Notes: generated by a model from the letters alone, not told the origin. DNA of 64,000 nt from Congeria kusceri (GCA_027627225.1 CM051034.1:11301761-11365760), one strand, 5' to 3'. Numbered from the stretch's first letter, positions 22,206 to 33,290 are shown. Numbers and translations: made by a program.

Positions 22206-23631
22206 TTACACATTTTTATAAAACAACTTTTCCAAAAGTGCTGGTTTGAAATGTGCCTCAAAAAATAATTCAAGTTTGTGCACCATATCAGAGATAAACG
22301 CCTCATTTCTTGTTACTCTGATGTACACAATGTCAGTGAGAGTATACACAATTAAATCACAATATTTTCGTTCAGAGCAGAACAACTGTCCCTGTATCTG
22401 AAAGTAATATGGATTTTTTTTGCTTAGAACAAGTTTTCCATTGATTTCTTTTAAATATGGCACAGTAACTGAGTTTATCTCTTTATTTTTTGCATTGAAA
22501 GGACATTTTACTTCTACAATTAAATCCTTGCTGACAATTCCATCAGGAGATGCCCCTAGAAATGGATGGGTCTTAGAAACAGTGATGCCACATGCCTGAA
22601 CATTAACATTTCGCGCACTTTCATATATGTGAATTGCAGTTTTTTCATATTTACAGCCATGGCGCATCGCTTCATTTTGCTTAGTTACATGTCCAGATAC
22701 CATTGTGGAAGCCAATGCTGCTAAATTGGCCTTTTCTGTTGCTGTACATATCCGGTGGTAGTTGGATGACTGGATTCTTTTTCCACGTTCCTCGAACCAA
22801 CGATCATTTGTGTTTTGTCCCCTTGTCAAAACTTCCAGTTCACAGCACTCTTCTGTTGTTATTTTAGTTATTTTACTCTGATTTAGAAAGTTTTCTTCAT
22901 GTGTCACTTCAAAATAGTCATGATCATTGTTGACTGCATATATATTTGCTGGTGCAAAGGTCTGAAATATTGGCGTTTTAGAAATTCCTTTAAAGTTCAT
23001 ACATGTATTGTAAAAATGATCCTGATAATTAGGGGCATTTCGAAAACTAACAGGTCGGGGATCAAAGTCCTTAATATCACAAATATCTGCCCCAACCATG
23101 TTTAGGTCTCTGGCCTTCAGAGGGGACCCGGTATGTTTCTTGGCTCTATGGAATGCCTGTAGTTGCTCGGTACATGACGACTCTACCTTCACATCTCCTG
23201 TTTGAACAAATTTCAGGCATGCATACAATACAGTTCTTATATGCTTGCAATGTCCAAAGGGACCCTCGCCAGCTCCACATTCGCACTGCGCCTCGTGCAC
23301 TATTCCATGTTTTGTAAAGGAAATGTCTACCACATAATTTATCTTTTTCTTCATTTCTGCTCTACACGCACTTTTTACAAAGTCAAGACTGTCTGATGAA
23401 AACAACCGAAGATACATTAAAAATTTGTCATTGTACAGTGCAGTTACAGTTTGGTCGAACTCAACTTGAAAGCGTTCCAGATAGTCAGTGGCTTTCTGAC
23501 GGTCAATGGGGGCCATCTTCATGTCACTGTTGATGTCCTTGTAGCCACTGGTTACTGGAAGGCTCATCCTAAATTCTGGCATAAGGTCCTAACAGTTGTT
23601 GAAATTTTGGTTTCTGTCATAGGCCTCTAGT
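22206..23631 (-). pseudogene. SAP-SWIM-YqaJ nuclease, exon 2 (SWIM + YqaJ), one in-frame stop
   Basis: The acceptor TTGTTTCAG stands at 23640-23632. The exon first reads 'LEAYDRNQNFNNC', then meets TAG at 23591-23589, and then stays open for 458 codons from the ATG at 23582. Counting from that ATG, a SWIM zinc finger shows C100-x-C102-x9-C112-x-H114. A YqaJ exonuclease fold (lambda-exonuclease/PD-(D/E)XK type) shows G309..E313, D347 in 'GASPDGIV', E357 and K359 in 'IVEVKCP', and 'YYFQIQGQL'. In ISL2EU elements this second protein is thought to help transposition; its exact role is unknown. The stop could be real decay, a readthrough site or an assembly error. Translation could also restart at 23582 without the SAP domain. 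Confidence 0.85.
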
Positions 23632-23989
23632 CTGAAACAATTATGTAATACATTTGTTTAATAATCATATACTGCCTCATCTTTAAGAAAAGAATGAAGA
23701 AAAGACGACTTTGCAAACAAAGAACATATTGTATTTATTACTACAAACAAACCACACATAGCGCATTACCCCACCCACTAATTCCAACGTATGGACATGT
23801 ACACATTTTGAATTTAATTTGCAATGCTTCCTGTGGAATTTGGGACAATTAATAATAATGAACTGCAGACATTAGCGATATAAGATTGCATCAATTGCTG
23901 TTATTACATTTAACTATTTAATGAAAGAACTTGTTTACTTCGCTAATCGTCAACAACAAAAGTGAAAAGAAAAATTCATGTTAGCCTAC
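23632..23989 (-). other. Intron of SAP-SWIM-YqaJ gene
   Basis: The minus strand reads GTAGGC at 23989 and TTTCAG at 23637-23632. The intron is about 358 bp and joins codon AG|A in phase 2. Confidence 0.8.
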
Positions 23990-24090
23990 CTCTCGATTAA
24001 CTCCTTTTTTCGTCCAGATAACTTAGCATTTCTCTTTCTTAACTCTGTCCTAAGTTGTCCTAAAGATAGGCTGCAAAACTTTGAAGCCAT
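23990..24090 (-). CDS. SAP-SWIM-YqaJ nuclease, exon 1 (SAP domain)
   Basis: The ATG at 24090 opens 33 codons plus two bases. The product starts MASKFCSLSLGQL and continues 'RTELRKRNAKLSGRKKEL'. Joined to exon 2 ('IERLEAYDR') it has the two-helix SAP pattern L-x-x-L-R...L...G.K.EL..RL, a DNA-binding module. This exon is too short to stand out on its own; the donor GAGAG|GTAGGC and the matching phase identify it. The start lies about 180 bp inside the right terminus, mirroring the transposase. Confidence 0.8.
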
Positions 24091-24209
24091 ATTTACACCT
24101 TTATCGAAGAAATATAATCAAATCGTGTTAAAACTCTGTTTATCAACTGTCAATCTTAGCGGAAGTAAACAATGGAAGGGAAAATAAATAACAATGGACC
24201 TATTCGACA

Positions 24210-24268
24210 ACAGCGCCGCCTATACGGGCACCTGCTAGACAAGGGAAGATAACCCACTAAAGTCTCTC
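24210..24268 (-). repeat. Right terminal inverted repeat of ISL2EU element
   Basis: The reverse complement begins GAGAGACTTTAG and matches the left terminus imperfectly over about 55 bp. AT follows at 24269-24270. Confidence 0.8.
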
Positions 24269-24474
24269 ATTATCCTTAAATGTCAGTCAGAGATTATCCC
24301 AAAATGTCTGTCAGAGAAAAATATTCCTAAATGTCTGTCGGAGATTGTCATTAAATGTCTGTCAGAGATATCCCTAAATGTCTGATGGGGAATATCATTA
24401 ATTGTCTTGTCAGTAATAATCCCCAAATGTCTGTCATATATTATCCCAAAAAGTATTCAGAGATTATCCCTTTG
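24269..24474. repeat. 24-bp satellite, block B
   Basis: About eight units of the same 24-bp satellite resume directly after the ISL2EU target duplication and run to the CAGGG-ended insertion at 24475. Confidence 0.85.
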
Positions 24475-25817
24475 CAGGGCCTTCCCCAGGATTTTTTTCC
24501 GGCACCCCGATCCCGAGAGGGGTGATTTAGGGAGAGTTTTCCATGACGTTATCTGGTGCGTTTTAGGTCTTAAAATGTAGGCAGACAGCTTTCATTTTTG
24601 GTAAATGTTTAAACGAAATGAAATAAACAAAACATCACCGTTAAAACGGTATACCTCGAGCCTTTTAGAAGCATCGGGCGTCAATTTTGTTGCGAAACAG
24701 AAAGTAGCTAATAATTGTTTCCGGATCTTTATGTCCAGTGCGCATCCCTTTCGCACAGTGACGTCATGTTCAAACCAACTATTCTCGTCGCTCTTGAATA
24801 TTTAGGTTACACTCGATCTACTTACGGAGCCTTATTTTGTTCGATTAATTATGTTCATATGGGCATGCGTTTAGTGTTTTAACACTGTTTTAATCGTTAC
24901 AACTGTTGAACATAATACTGATTGGATAATTGGTGAATTGTAAAGATCTTGAGTAAAATTATACATTTATATAATTCATGCTTTGTTCGTGCTTAAATGG
25001 CGGGCAAATTTCGTTGTGCATGTCGTGCCTACGCGCGTCAAATGTTAGTAAAGCACATGGTCTGTACATGCACGCTTTCCATGCTTGGAACGTGACGTGG
25101 TTGTCAGCAGACATTCCGCACTCTTTTGTAGAAAACAGTGGTTTTACATGGCATGCATGTAAAACAAGGCAACTTATTTTACCAAACTACAACACTAACA
25201 ATGGGTAGGCTTTTCCGATTACGATTTCACATAAGCGTATTTTAGACTGATTTTTGCAGTTTATTATTTTATTGTAGTTAATAAATTTAGCAAATAAATG
25301 AGTGTTGATATTATAAAATACGAAAGGGCGAGGGTTTGTTTTGACGCGATATGAGGTTACTTGTGTGTGGATACATGCCGATTGCACCGATTCGTCAATG
25401 ATAACGTCGTTCCATAGCGAAGATAACCTGAGCGTTTCTATTGGCTTATATCTATTTTACTGCGTAATGAAACTCTACAGGGGCGGGGCTTCACGGTGAT
25501 TGATTGCGGCTTAGGAATAACTGAAAATTGTTAAAATTTTCGGCGAAGTGACACTCGCTTTGATCATTCACCGACTTGGTTGAGTGGGTGTACATGTTTC
25601 TAGAGTGAAAAACTGCCTTTATGACGCAAGAGATTAGCTTTCACAGCAGGTACTGTCAGTTCTACTTCAGTCAACATAGCTGATTAATTGATAAAATACA
25701 GGCGCCCCGGGCGATGTTTATAAGCGCAACACTAATTTAAGGCGCAGCCCGGGAATGTTCAAGTTAAAATTCAGGCGCCCCGGGACCGGGCCGCTAAACG
25801 GCGTGGGGAAGTCTTTG
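24475..25817. mobile_element. CAGGGC-ended insertion in satellite (putative hAT-like)
   Basis: The left end is CAGGGCCTTCCCCAGG and the right end in reverse complement is CAAAGACTTCCCCACG. Both are followed by GC-rich CCGG/CCCGG stretches. CTTTG stands on both sides (24470-24474, 25818-25822). It interrupts the 24-bp satellite. The interior contains CCCGGG-rich repeats near 25700-25800 and a segment related to 2525-2575. There is no transposase. Confidence 0.5.
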
Positions 25818-26010
25818 CTTTGATGTCTGTCAGAGATTATCCTTAGATGTCTGTTAGAGATTATCCTTAAATGTATTTCAGGCATTATCAATAAATGTGA
25901 GAGATAATACCTAATTGTCCATCAGAGATTATCTGTATATGTCAGTGGTCATCCCTAGATGTTTGTGAGAGATGTTTATCCATAATTTTGTGTCAGAAAT
26001 TATTTTCTAT
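25818..26010. repeat. 24-bp satellite, block C (degenerate)
   Basis: About eight diverged units (ATGTCTGTCAGAGATTATCC). Later units lose the period before an AT-rich stretch. Confidence 0.75.
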
Positions 26011-26142
26011 TATTATATTATTACTCTTGATTATTTCTCTATATAATGCATATAAACTGCAGCGGGCAACAATTTGATATCTCGCCCGCTACCGCTATGA
26101 CGCCCGGTACGCAAATGATACGGGATTGTTCGGTATAATAAA

Positions 26143-26260
26143 ATAAATATTGACTTCCTTGAGGGTGACAGTGCGTCTCGTCAACCCTCGACAAACACTG
26201 TCACAGTGTTGCCTCGGGTTGACAAGATGCACTGTCACCCTCAAGGAAGTCAATATTTAT
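26143..26260. repeat. Long hairpin: 44-bp inverted repeat with ~30-bp loop
   Basis: The left arm starts ATAAATATTGACTTCCTTGA and the right arm is its complement with two mismatches. The loop holds an inner palindrome AACACTGTCACAGTGTT. It lies between satellite blocks C and D. Confidence 0.9.
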
Positions 26261-26264
26261 ATAA

Positions 26265-26545
26265 TGTGTTTTAGAGATTATGCCTAATTGTGTCGTAGAG
26301 ATTATCCCTAAATGTATTTCAGAGATTATCCCTAAATGTCTGTCAGAGATTATCCCAACATGTCTGTCACAGATTATCCTAAAATGTCTGTCAGAGATTA
26401 TCCCAAAATGTCTGTTAAAGATTATCCCTAAATGTCAGAGATTATTCTTAAATGTCTATCAGAGATTATCCTAATTATGTGTTTCTTATATTATCCCTTA
26501 ATACATGTGAGAGATTATACCTGAATGTCTGTCAGAGATTATAAC
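26265..26545. repeat. 24-bp satellite, block D
   Basis: About eleven units of consensus GAGATTATCCCTAAATGTCT. The 64-codon frame here (Ser/Ile/Lys-rich) is a period artefact. Confidence 0.85.
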
Positions 26546-26720
26546 AGCAAAACAAAGTCCTATCATGTCATACACACTTGTTGAACATGATAAATCCGGA
26601 TCATTGAATACAATGCTATGATAGCACTTGATTACTTGATATGATAACTGACCAGTTGATCTTTATGTAATAGATGTCCAACAATAGCTACCTGTAGTAC
26701 TAGATACTAGATAGATAGTA

Positions 26721-27621
26721 TGGCGTAGCCTTTGGGTCAGAAGTACATATTCGCCTGCTAGCTAAATATAGATGTAACTGTTGTTATAAAATTGTAACCC
26801 CAGTTAAAATATATAACCCCAGTTACAATATATAACCCCAGTTAAAATATATAACCCCAGTTACAATATATAACCCCAGTTACAATATATAACCCCAGTT
26901 ACAATATATAACCCCAGTTACAATATATAACCCCAGTTACAATATATACCCCCAGTTACAATATATAACCCCAGTTACAATATATAACCCCAGTTACAAT
27001 ATATAACCCCAGTTAAAATATATAACCCCAGTTACAATATATAACCCCAGTTACAATATATAACCCCAGTTAAAATATATAACCCCAGTTACAATATATA
27101 ACCCCAGTTACAATATATAACCCCAGTTACAATATATAACCCCAGTTACAATATATAACCCCAGTTAAAATATAACTGCAGTAATAATTTATACCAACAG
27201 TCATAAAATATGGCAGTCGTCATAAAATTATAACCGCGGTTACAATCTTCTGACCAAATGCTAAACTTAAGCTCTAAGTCTGTTTGACAAATTAAATCAC
27301 GTCTCATATAATGCCTTTTTGTCAAAATTGCATTTATTTATTTAAATATGAATTTTTTAATTACAAAAACAATTTCAAGAGACATATTTTATAAATAAAT
27401 AAATCAGAAAAAAGTGTAACAGCAGTTATAATTTTATGACAACTGTCTTTTTTTTCCTTTCGGTATAAATTGTAAAAGCAGTTACATCTGTAAATGTAAC
27501 TGCTGTTACAAATGTATGACTGCAGTCATAAATTTGTAACTGCAGTTACAATTTTATAACAACAGTTACATCTATATTTAGCTGCCGTGCATAATGTACT
27601 TTTGACCCAAAGGGTACGCCA
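26721..27621. mobile_element. Foldback/MITE with ~80-bp TIRs and internal minisatellite, TA-flanked
   Basis: The left end TGGCGTAGCCTTTGGGTC pairs with the right end in reverse complement TGGCGTACCCTTTGGGTC. The similarity runs about 80 bp, through AGCTAAATATAGATGTAACT and GTTGTTATAAAATTGTAAC. TA stands at 26719-26720 and 27622-27623. The core is a 19-bp minisatellite followed by palindromic GTAACTGCAGTTAC motifs. Non-coding. Confidence 0.8.
26795..27172. repeat. 19-bp minisatellite (AACCCCAGTTACAATATAT), ~20 units
   Basis: Nearly identical 19-bp units with only an A/C swap (TTACAAT or TTAAAAT) and one C insertion-like change. They sit wholly inside the foldback element. The units echo the GTAAC motifs of its arms and probably arose from them. 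Confidence 0.95.
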
Positions 27622-27748
27622 TAAGAAAGTATAGGGAGTTCTTTTGTAAAGTACTGTGATTAGATGTACATTAAATTTGATTAATGATTGTTTGTATGTG
27701 TGTCACAGTTATGTCATGTGTGTTTTTCTCTTTTTACATGAATATGTA

Positions 27749-27990
27749 CACTCAACAAAAGTTGTAAAGCACCAAATGGAAATAAAAGGAAATTTTTGTA
27801 TTCCTAATTTATACGAATTTCAGCTTGAAATGTCAGCTATGATTATTTGAGTTATACATGCATGTGTTCACACCAAAATATTGTTAAAAAATACAAAAGA
27901 ATTTCGTGTTTACCATGGCGCAGGTGAAATTCTTATAAATAAAGAAAATACAACAATTTCCATTCGGTGCTTCATAACTTTTGTTGAGTT
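27749..27990. mobile_element. 242-bp TA-flanked MITE (Tc1/mariner-like)
   Basis: The ends are CACTCAACAAAAGTTGTAAA and, in reverse complement, AACTCAACAAAAGTTATGAA. Similarity extends about 70 bp inward. TA flanks are at 27747-27748 and 27991-27992. Non-coding. Confidence 0.75.
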
Positions 27991-28604
27991 TATATGACTA
28001 AAAGCTTGTAATGCTTGATAGTCAATCAGCGATCTGTTGTGTGATTGGGTTTGGTTGAAAGCAAATTTCTTCATGAGAGTTACATTTTTACACATCCAAA
28101 GAGTAATAAACTTGTGTTAAATTTTGCCTTTGGGCTTAGTAATAATAACAAATTTTTACTTCACTGGTATTATCATAACTTGATCAGGAGTAAAATAGGC
28201 AAATCATAAAAAGTAGTTCAACTAATAATTCTTCAAGGTCAAGGTCTTTTGAAGGATTTCATTAAAGTTTTGCTTCTCACTTTAAACGGAATAAACAATT
28301 CTTTCTTTGTAAATTTTTCTGTTTCTATTACCATATAATTATATGCTTATAACTTAATTTTTTTTACAGACATTTCACAATAATTTTAATCATTTTTTTA
28401 TTATAATGTATTGATTGTTTTCATAGTAGTAATTTCATAGTGTTTTAATGAAAATAACATTCAAATTTACAGTGCTATAAGAACATAACAAGAATATTAT
28501 TTATTCATAGTTTGAATTCTATTTCTATTTGGTGAATAAGACCCCAGGATGACTCGGCTTTAAATTTAGAAACTGGAATTTTTGGCTAAATTTCAGAATA
28601 GATC
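27991..28604. other. Non-coding AT-rich DNA
   Basis: No gene or clear repeat seen. Confidence 0.45.
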
Positions 28605-29690
28605 TATGATGGTGACATTAAAAAGAGCTTTCCTACTCACCCCGGCATCAGCGTCCGCGTCTGATTTAAAAAAAAAGTTTTTATTCAAAAGTCTTGTAAC
28701 TTCTATACTACATAAGTTATTCAAGTGGAACTTTGAATATACCTTTGTCATCAACTCCGCTCCAGTTTTCTATTTTGACAGAGTTATGCCCCTTTTTTAC
28801 ATAGATTTTCTGGTTAAAGTTTATATTCAAAAGTCTTGTAACTTCAAAACTACATAAGTTATTCAATTGAAACTCCACTCCAGTTTTGTATTTTGACAGA
28901 GTTATGCCCCTTTTTTACATAGATTTTCTGGTTAAAGTTTATATTCAAAAGTCTTATAACTTCAAAACTACATAAGTTATTCAATTGAAACTTGTGATGT
29001 ACCTTTGTCATCAACACCAACATCACATGCAACATTCCCCATAACTCTGTTTTGTATTTTGACAGAGTTATGCCCCTTTTTCCCATAGCTTTTCTTGTCA
29101 AAGTTTATATTCAGATGTCTTGTAACTTCAAGACTACACAAGTTTTTCACTTGGAACTTGGAATGTACCTTTGTCATCAACTCTAACATCTTGTGCAACA
29201 TTTCACATAACTCTGTTTTGTATTTTGAAAGAGTTATACCCCTTATTCACATAGATTTTCTGGTTAAGGTTTATATTCACAAGTCTTATAACTTCAAAAC
29301 TACACAAGTTATTCACTTGGAACTTGGAATATACCTTTGCTATCAACTCAAGCATCAGGTGCAACATTCCCCATAACCCTGTTTTGTATTTTGGCATAGT
29401 TATGTCCCTTTTCACATAGATTTTCAGATTTAAGTTTTTATTCAAAAGTTTTATAACTTCAAAACTTGACATGTTATTCACTTGAAACTTGGAATATACC
29501 TTTGTCATCATCTACAGCATCAGGTGCCACAATCCACATAACCCTATTTTGTATTTTGACAGAGGTATGCCCACTTTTCTCATAGATTTTGGGGTTCAAG
29601 TTTTTGTTTGAAAGTCTTATAATTTGTAAACTACATAAGGTATTCACTGAAAACTTGGAATTAAGATTATATTGGGCACAATTATATCCC
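28605..29690 (+). repeat. T3 tandem-repeat element, copy 1 (~166-bp units)
   Basis: About six units share TTTTGTATTTTGACAGAGTT, ATGCCCCTTTTTCACATAG, TTCAAAAGTCTTGTAACTTC and CATAAGTTATTCACTTG. A head with GGCATCAGCGTCCGCG matches the head of the copy at 37920. Short frames on both strands are artefacts. Related pieces lie at 35390, 37920, 45430 and 61690. Confidence 0.75.
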
Positions 29691-29793
29691 CCCTGCCTAC
29701 CCCCACATTTACTGCATAGTTTACCTACAGGTAACTGTATCTTTATAGGCTTTTACTGGTTTGTTTTTCAAAATTAAATCTTGAAGCTTTTAT

Positions 29794-30034
29794 GAGGCAC
29801 GTCATGGGAAAACCGGACTTAATGCATGTGCGTAAAGTGTCATCCCGGATTAGCCTCAGCAGTCCGCACAGGCTGATTCAGGACGGCACTTTCCGCCTAC
29901 AGTGGATTTATGTTTAGAAGAGACTTCCTTGAAACAGAAAATACCATAAAAGCGGAAAGTGCCGTCCCGGATTAGCCTGTGCTGACTGCACTTTACGCAC
30001 ATGCATTAAGTCCAGTTTTCCCCCGACGCGCCTC
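29794..30034. mobile_element. Palindromic MITE 'P', copy 1
   Basis: It starts GAGGCACGTCATGGGAAAAC and ends with the complement of GAGGCGCGTCGGGGGAAAAC. Inside are CTTAATGCATGTGCGTAAAG, AGTCCGCACAGGCTGAT and TCAAGGAAGTCTCTTC. Further copies or pieces lie at 34272, 44533, 48920, 49279 and 63281. Non-coding; it can fold over most of its length. Confidence 0.8.
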
Positions 30035-31499
30035 ATATTTATTTAAAGTGATTCCAAACTAACAAGTTATTAGTGTAATGTCATACCAACTTGAAATCAT
30101 CAAGCTTACACATCTAGTTACGAATGGATTACCAAAAAAGTGCTCCGGATTTTAAACACTTGCAAGATAATGTTTGTTATTTGCTGTATTAAATCATGTC
30201 ACTTTTCGAACATGATAACTTTATTTGTTTAATAATCATTATGTGCTAAGTTCTTTTGGTATCTGTATAAAGTTGTGAACCATAACAGTCTTTGAGCAAT
30301 TTATGAGCAGCGATTTCTGCACAGCTTTCGGAATGGGTCTGGTACCCATCAGATGGGGAATTTCGAGTTGTGAAATCTTGTTAATTAGGAATCAAAACAC
30401 TGATAGGGTAGAAAGACTGTTGGCAAGAAACAGAAAGAAACCTAAATCAGGGGAAATAGAGTGCAAAATTTTTCTACCAGAAAGTAAACATTTGTTAGAA
30501 TGAAATTGAATTTCTTCAATTCCATTTTTACACATGACAAATAAAAAAAAACTATTCATACTCTCAACTTTAAACATCTTGGTGGATGTATAGGTTTGCA
30601 ATCAAACGAGTGAATGCAAACGTAATAATATGCCTTACAGTCAACGTGTTGACTAATCCTGTAAGGGCCGAAATAGCCGATGGAGCATATACATTTGGGG
30701 GTATTGATTGTTAGTGCTTCGTAGCCTGCAAAATATAAAGTAGGCCATGTGCTTCAGTCTCTTGAAATCGCCTTACTAAAGTCTGTTGGCTTCCTCCAAC
30801 AGTCCAAAAATAAAGAATTAAGTAGTTTTATATTGGTTGAACTCATTATATTTATGATGTTTACAATGGCCCAGATAAGGCGGGTAGACGCGTAAATTAC
30901 GCACACACAATTGGAAAATATGCAGTGAAAAATAAAATGTGGGTGTACATATATGCAGAGAAAAAAAGTTTGGTGTACACTTGTGCACAATTTTCTCCAT
31001 TAATACATAAATAAAAGTTTTCACAAGCCTGCACACCAGTATGTGCAGTTTATAAGTTCGATAGTTAGCAATAAAAATAAAATGTAAAATTAATTTTTAC
31101 TTGTACGGGAAGCATTATTGTATTCAAATGGTGTTGATACATTATTAAGGATTATTTCAATAATGCTCTGTTGTTTTTTCTGCAACTTAGATACTGTACT
31201 GGTTAGTTTGATGTGTAAATTTACCACTAAATATCCTACATAGAGTGTACATTTACCCCCATAAACTCTGGAGAGTGTACATTTACTCCCAAATTTTCTG
31301 AAGTACTCGTACATTTACCCCTAGTACCAGTGGGGGAAAATTTCCCATTGGAGAAATTTGGCAAATCCCCTAGCTGTAATCATTTTGTTACAATTAATAG
31401 CATTTTGCTCCCAGATCGGGAAATAAAACACAGTTTTTCAATAGGGTTACTAAAATGCACCGCTGCAGAAGGAATTTTAAGATACAGAAAATATAAGTA
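30035..31499. other. Non-coding, with a piece of the 'GGGTCTGGT' dispersed repeat
   Basis: The segment at 30330-30420 belongs to the repeat also seen at 16918 and 48488. The stretch at 31250-31330 holds three short 'GTACATTTAC(T/C)CCC' repeats. I see no gene. Confidence 0.45.
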
Positions 31500-31578
31500 C
31501 ACGTCTCGGGGATGCAACTCCTATTGGGTTAGAAGGTCTCAGGTGAGTGTCCTAGGGCCCTCAGGGCCCTCTTGTTAT
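31500..31578 (+). repeat. Isolated T1 3' end
   Basis: CTCGGGGATGCAACTCC, GGTCTCAGGTGAG, the hairpin GGGCCCTCAGGGCCC and CTCTTGTT match the 3' end of the first T1 element (2383-2455). There is no array in front of it. Confidence 0.7.
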
Positions 31579-31907
31579 TTTTATTTGATGTAATTAATAT
31601 TTGTTTCTTTTATTTTTGTATTATTCTTACAGAAAGTCATGATACATGTAAAGTATCTGTTTTGTTTGATAACTATACTAATAATGTGTAAAATGCTCAT
31701 GTTTATAAAATATCAACACCGGTACTTGAACTCCAAACTTCGCATTGCAAGCGCAGCATTTGTTGTTATCTCAAGTGGACACTGACGCGGTGTTTTCACG
31801 GTCCAAACGCAGTAGATGTGAAGCCACATGTACTTACGATCGATCAAGGTTATCAAATTTAAATGCAAACATGTGCAATTTTCTTATTAAAAATTATTCA
31901 AATACGT
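31579..31907. other. Non-coding
   Basis: No gene or repeat recognised. Confidence 0.4.
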
Positions 31908-33290
31908 TTTTTAGCTCACCTGCTCATGGTGAGCTTTTAGGATCGCCTTTTGTCCGTCGTCCGTCGTGCGATGTGTGTCAACATTTTCATTCAAAGAACA
32001 TCTCCTCCTAAACCGCTGGACAGATTTTCACCATACTTCACAGGAATGATCCTTGGGTGACCCTCTTTTCAAAATTGTTCAAATCGTTCTGGTCTGCTGC
32101 ATATGTAGGTCACAAGAGCTAAAAATAGATTTAAAAACTGAAAACTTTAAAAATCTCTGAAACCACAAGGCTTGGAGCTTCCATATTTGATATCTGACAG
32201 AGTGGTCCTCTACAAAGATTGTTCAAACTATGCCCCTGGGGTCAAAACTGGCCACGCCCCGGGGGTCACATGGTTTATATAGACTTGTTTACCAAAATGA
32301 CTTTAAAAATCTTCTTCTCTGAAACCGCAAGGCCCAGAGGTTTCATATTTGGTATGTAACATTGTATAGTGGTCCTCTACAAAGATTGTTCAAATGATGC
32401 CCCTGGGGTGAAAACTCGCCACACCCCGTGGGTCACATGGTTTATATAGACTTGAATAGTAAAATGCCTTTAAAAATCTTCTCCTCTGAAACCGCAAGGC
32501 CCAGAGGTTTCATATTTGGTATGTAACATTGTATAGTGGTCCTCTACAAAGATTGTTCAAATGATGCCCCTGGTGTCAAAACTGGCCACGCCTCGGGGGT
32601 CACATGGTTTATATAGACTTGTTTACCAAAATGACTTTAAAAATCTTCTTCTCTGAAACCGCAAGGCCCAGAGGTTTCATATTTGGTATGTAACATTGTA
32701 TAGTGGTCCTCTACAAAGATTGTTCAAATAATGCCCCTGGGTTGAAAACTGGCCACACCCCGGGGTCACATGGTTTATATAGACTTCAATGGCAGAATGA
32801 CTTTAAAAATCTTCTCCTCTGAAACTACAAGGCCCAGAGGTTTCATATTTGGTATGTAACATTGTATAGTGGTCCTCTACAAAGATTGTTCAAATGATGC
32901 CCCTGGGGTTAAAACTGGCCACACCCCGTGGGTCACATGGTTTATATAGACTTGAATAGTAAAATGCCTTTAAAAATCTTCTCCTCTGAAACCGCAAGGC
33001 CCAGAGGTTTCATATTTGGTATGTAACATTGTATAGTGGTCCTCTACAAAGATTGTTCAAATGATGCCCCTGGGGTCAAAACTGGCTCACATGGTTTATT
33101 TACACTTAAATAGCAAAATGACTTTTAAAATCTCCTCCTCTGAAACAGCAAGGCCCAGAGGTTTCATATTTGGTATGTAACATTGTATAATAGTCTTCTA
33201 CAAAGATTGTTCAAGTGATGCCCCAGGGGTCAAAGCTGGGCACACCCCGGGGCTCACATGGTTTATATAGACATATATAGAGACCTCAAT
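31908..33290 (+). repeat. T1 tandem-repeat element, copy 3
   Basis: A shortened head (AGCTCACC...TGCTCATGGTGAGCT) and lead, then about seven well-conserved ~167-bp units. These are the least diverged T1 units in the window. The units stop at GACATATATAGAGACC, where a different tandem repeat takes over. Confidence 0.75.

Larger units (their letters stand above)
19365..24268. mobile_element. ISL2EU-type DNA transposon, complete (4.9 kb)
   Basis: The left terminus GAGCGACTTTAGCGATTTAT pairs with the right terminus, in reverse complement, GAGAGACTTTAGTGGGTTAT. Similarity continues to TATAGGTGGCGCT and TATAGGCGGCGCT about 50 bp inside. AT stands at 19363-19364 and 24269-24270 as a 2-bp target duplication. 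The 24-bp satellite on both sides gives an independent check of the limits. Two genes converge inside: a THAP-domain DDE transposase (+) and a SAP-SWIM-YqaJ protein (-). ISL2EU elements of the IS5/PIF-Harbinger group are known to carry this gene pair. Confidence 0.9.

Noticed and set aside
28582..29777. Several 60-100-codon frames on both strands
   Set aside because: They lie in T3 tandem repeats and repeat the same text; not genes.
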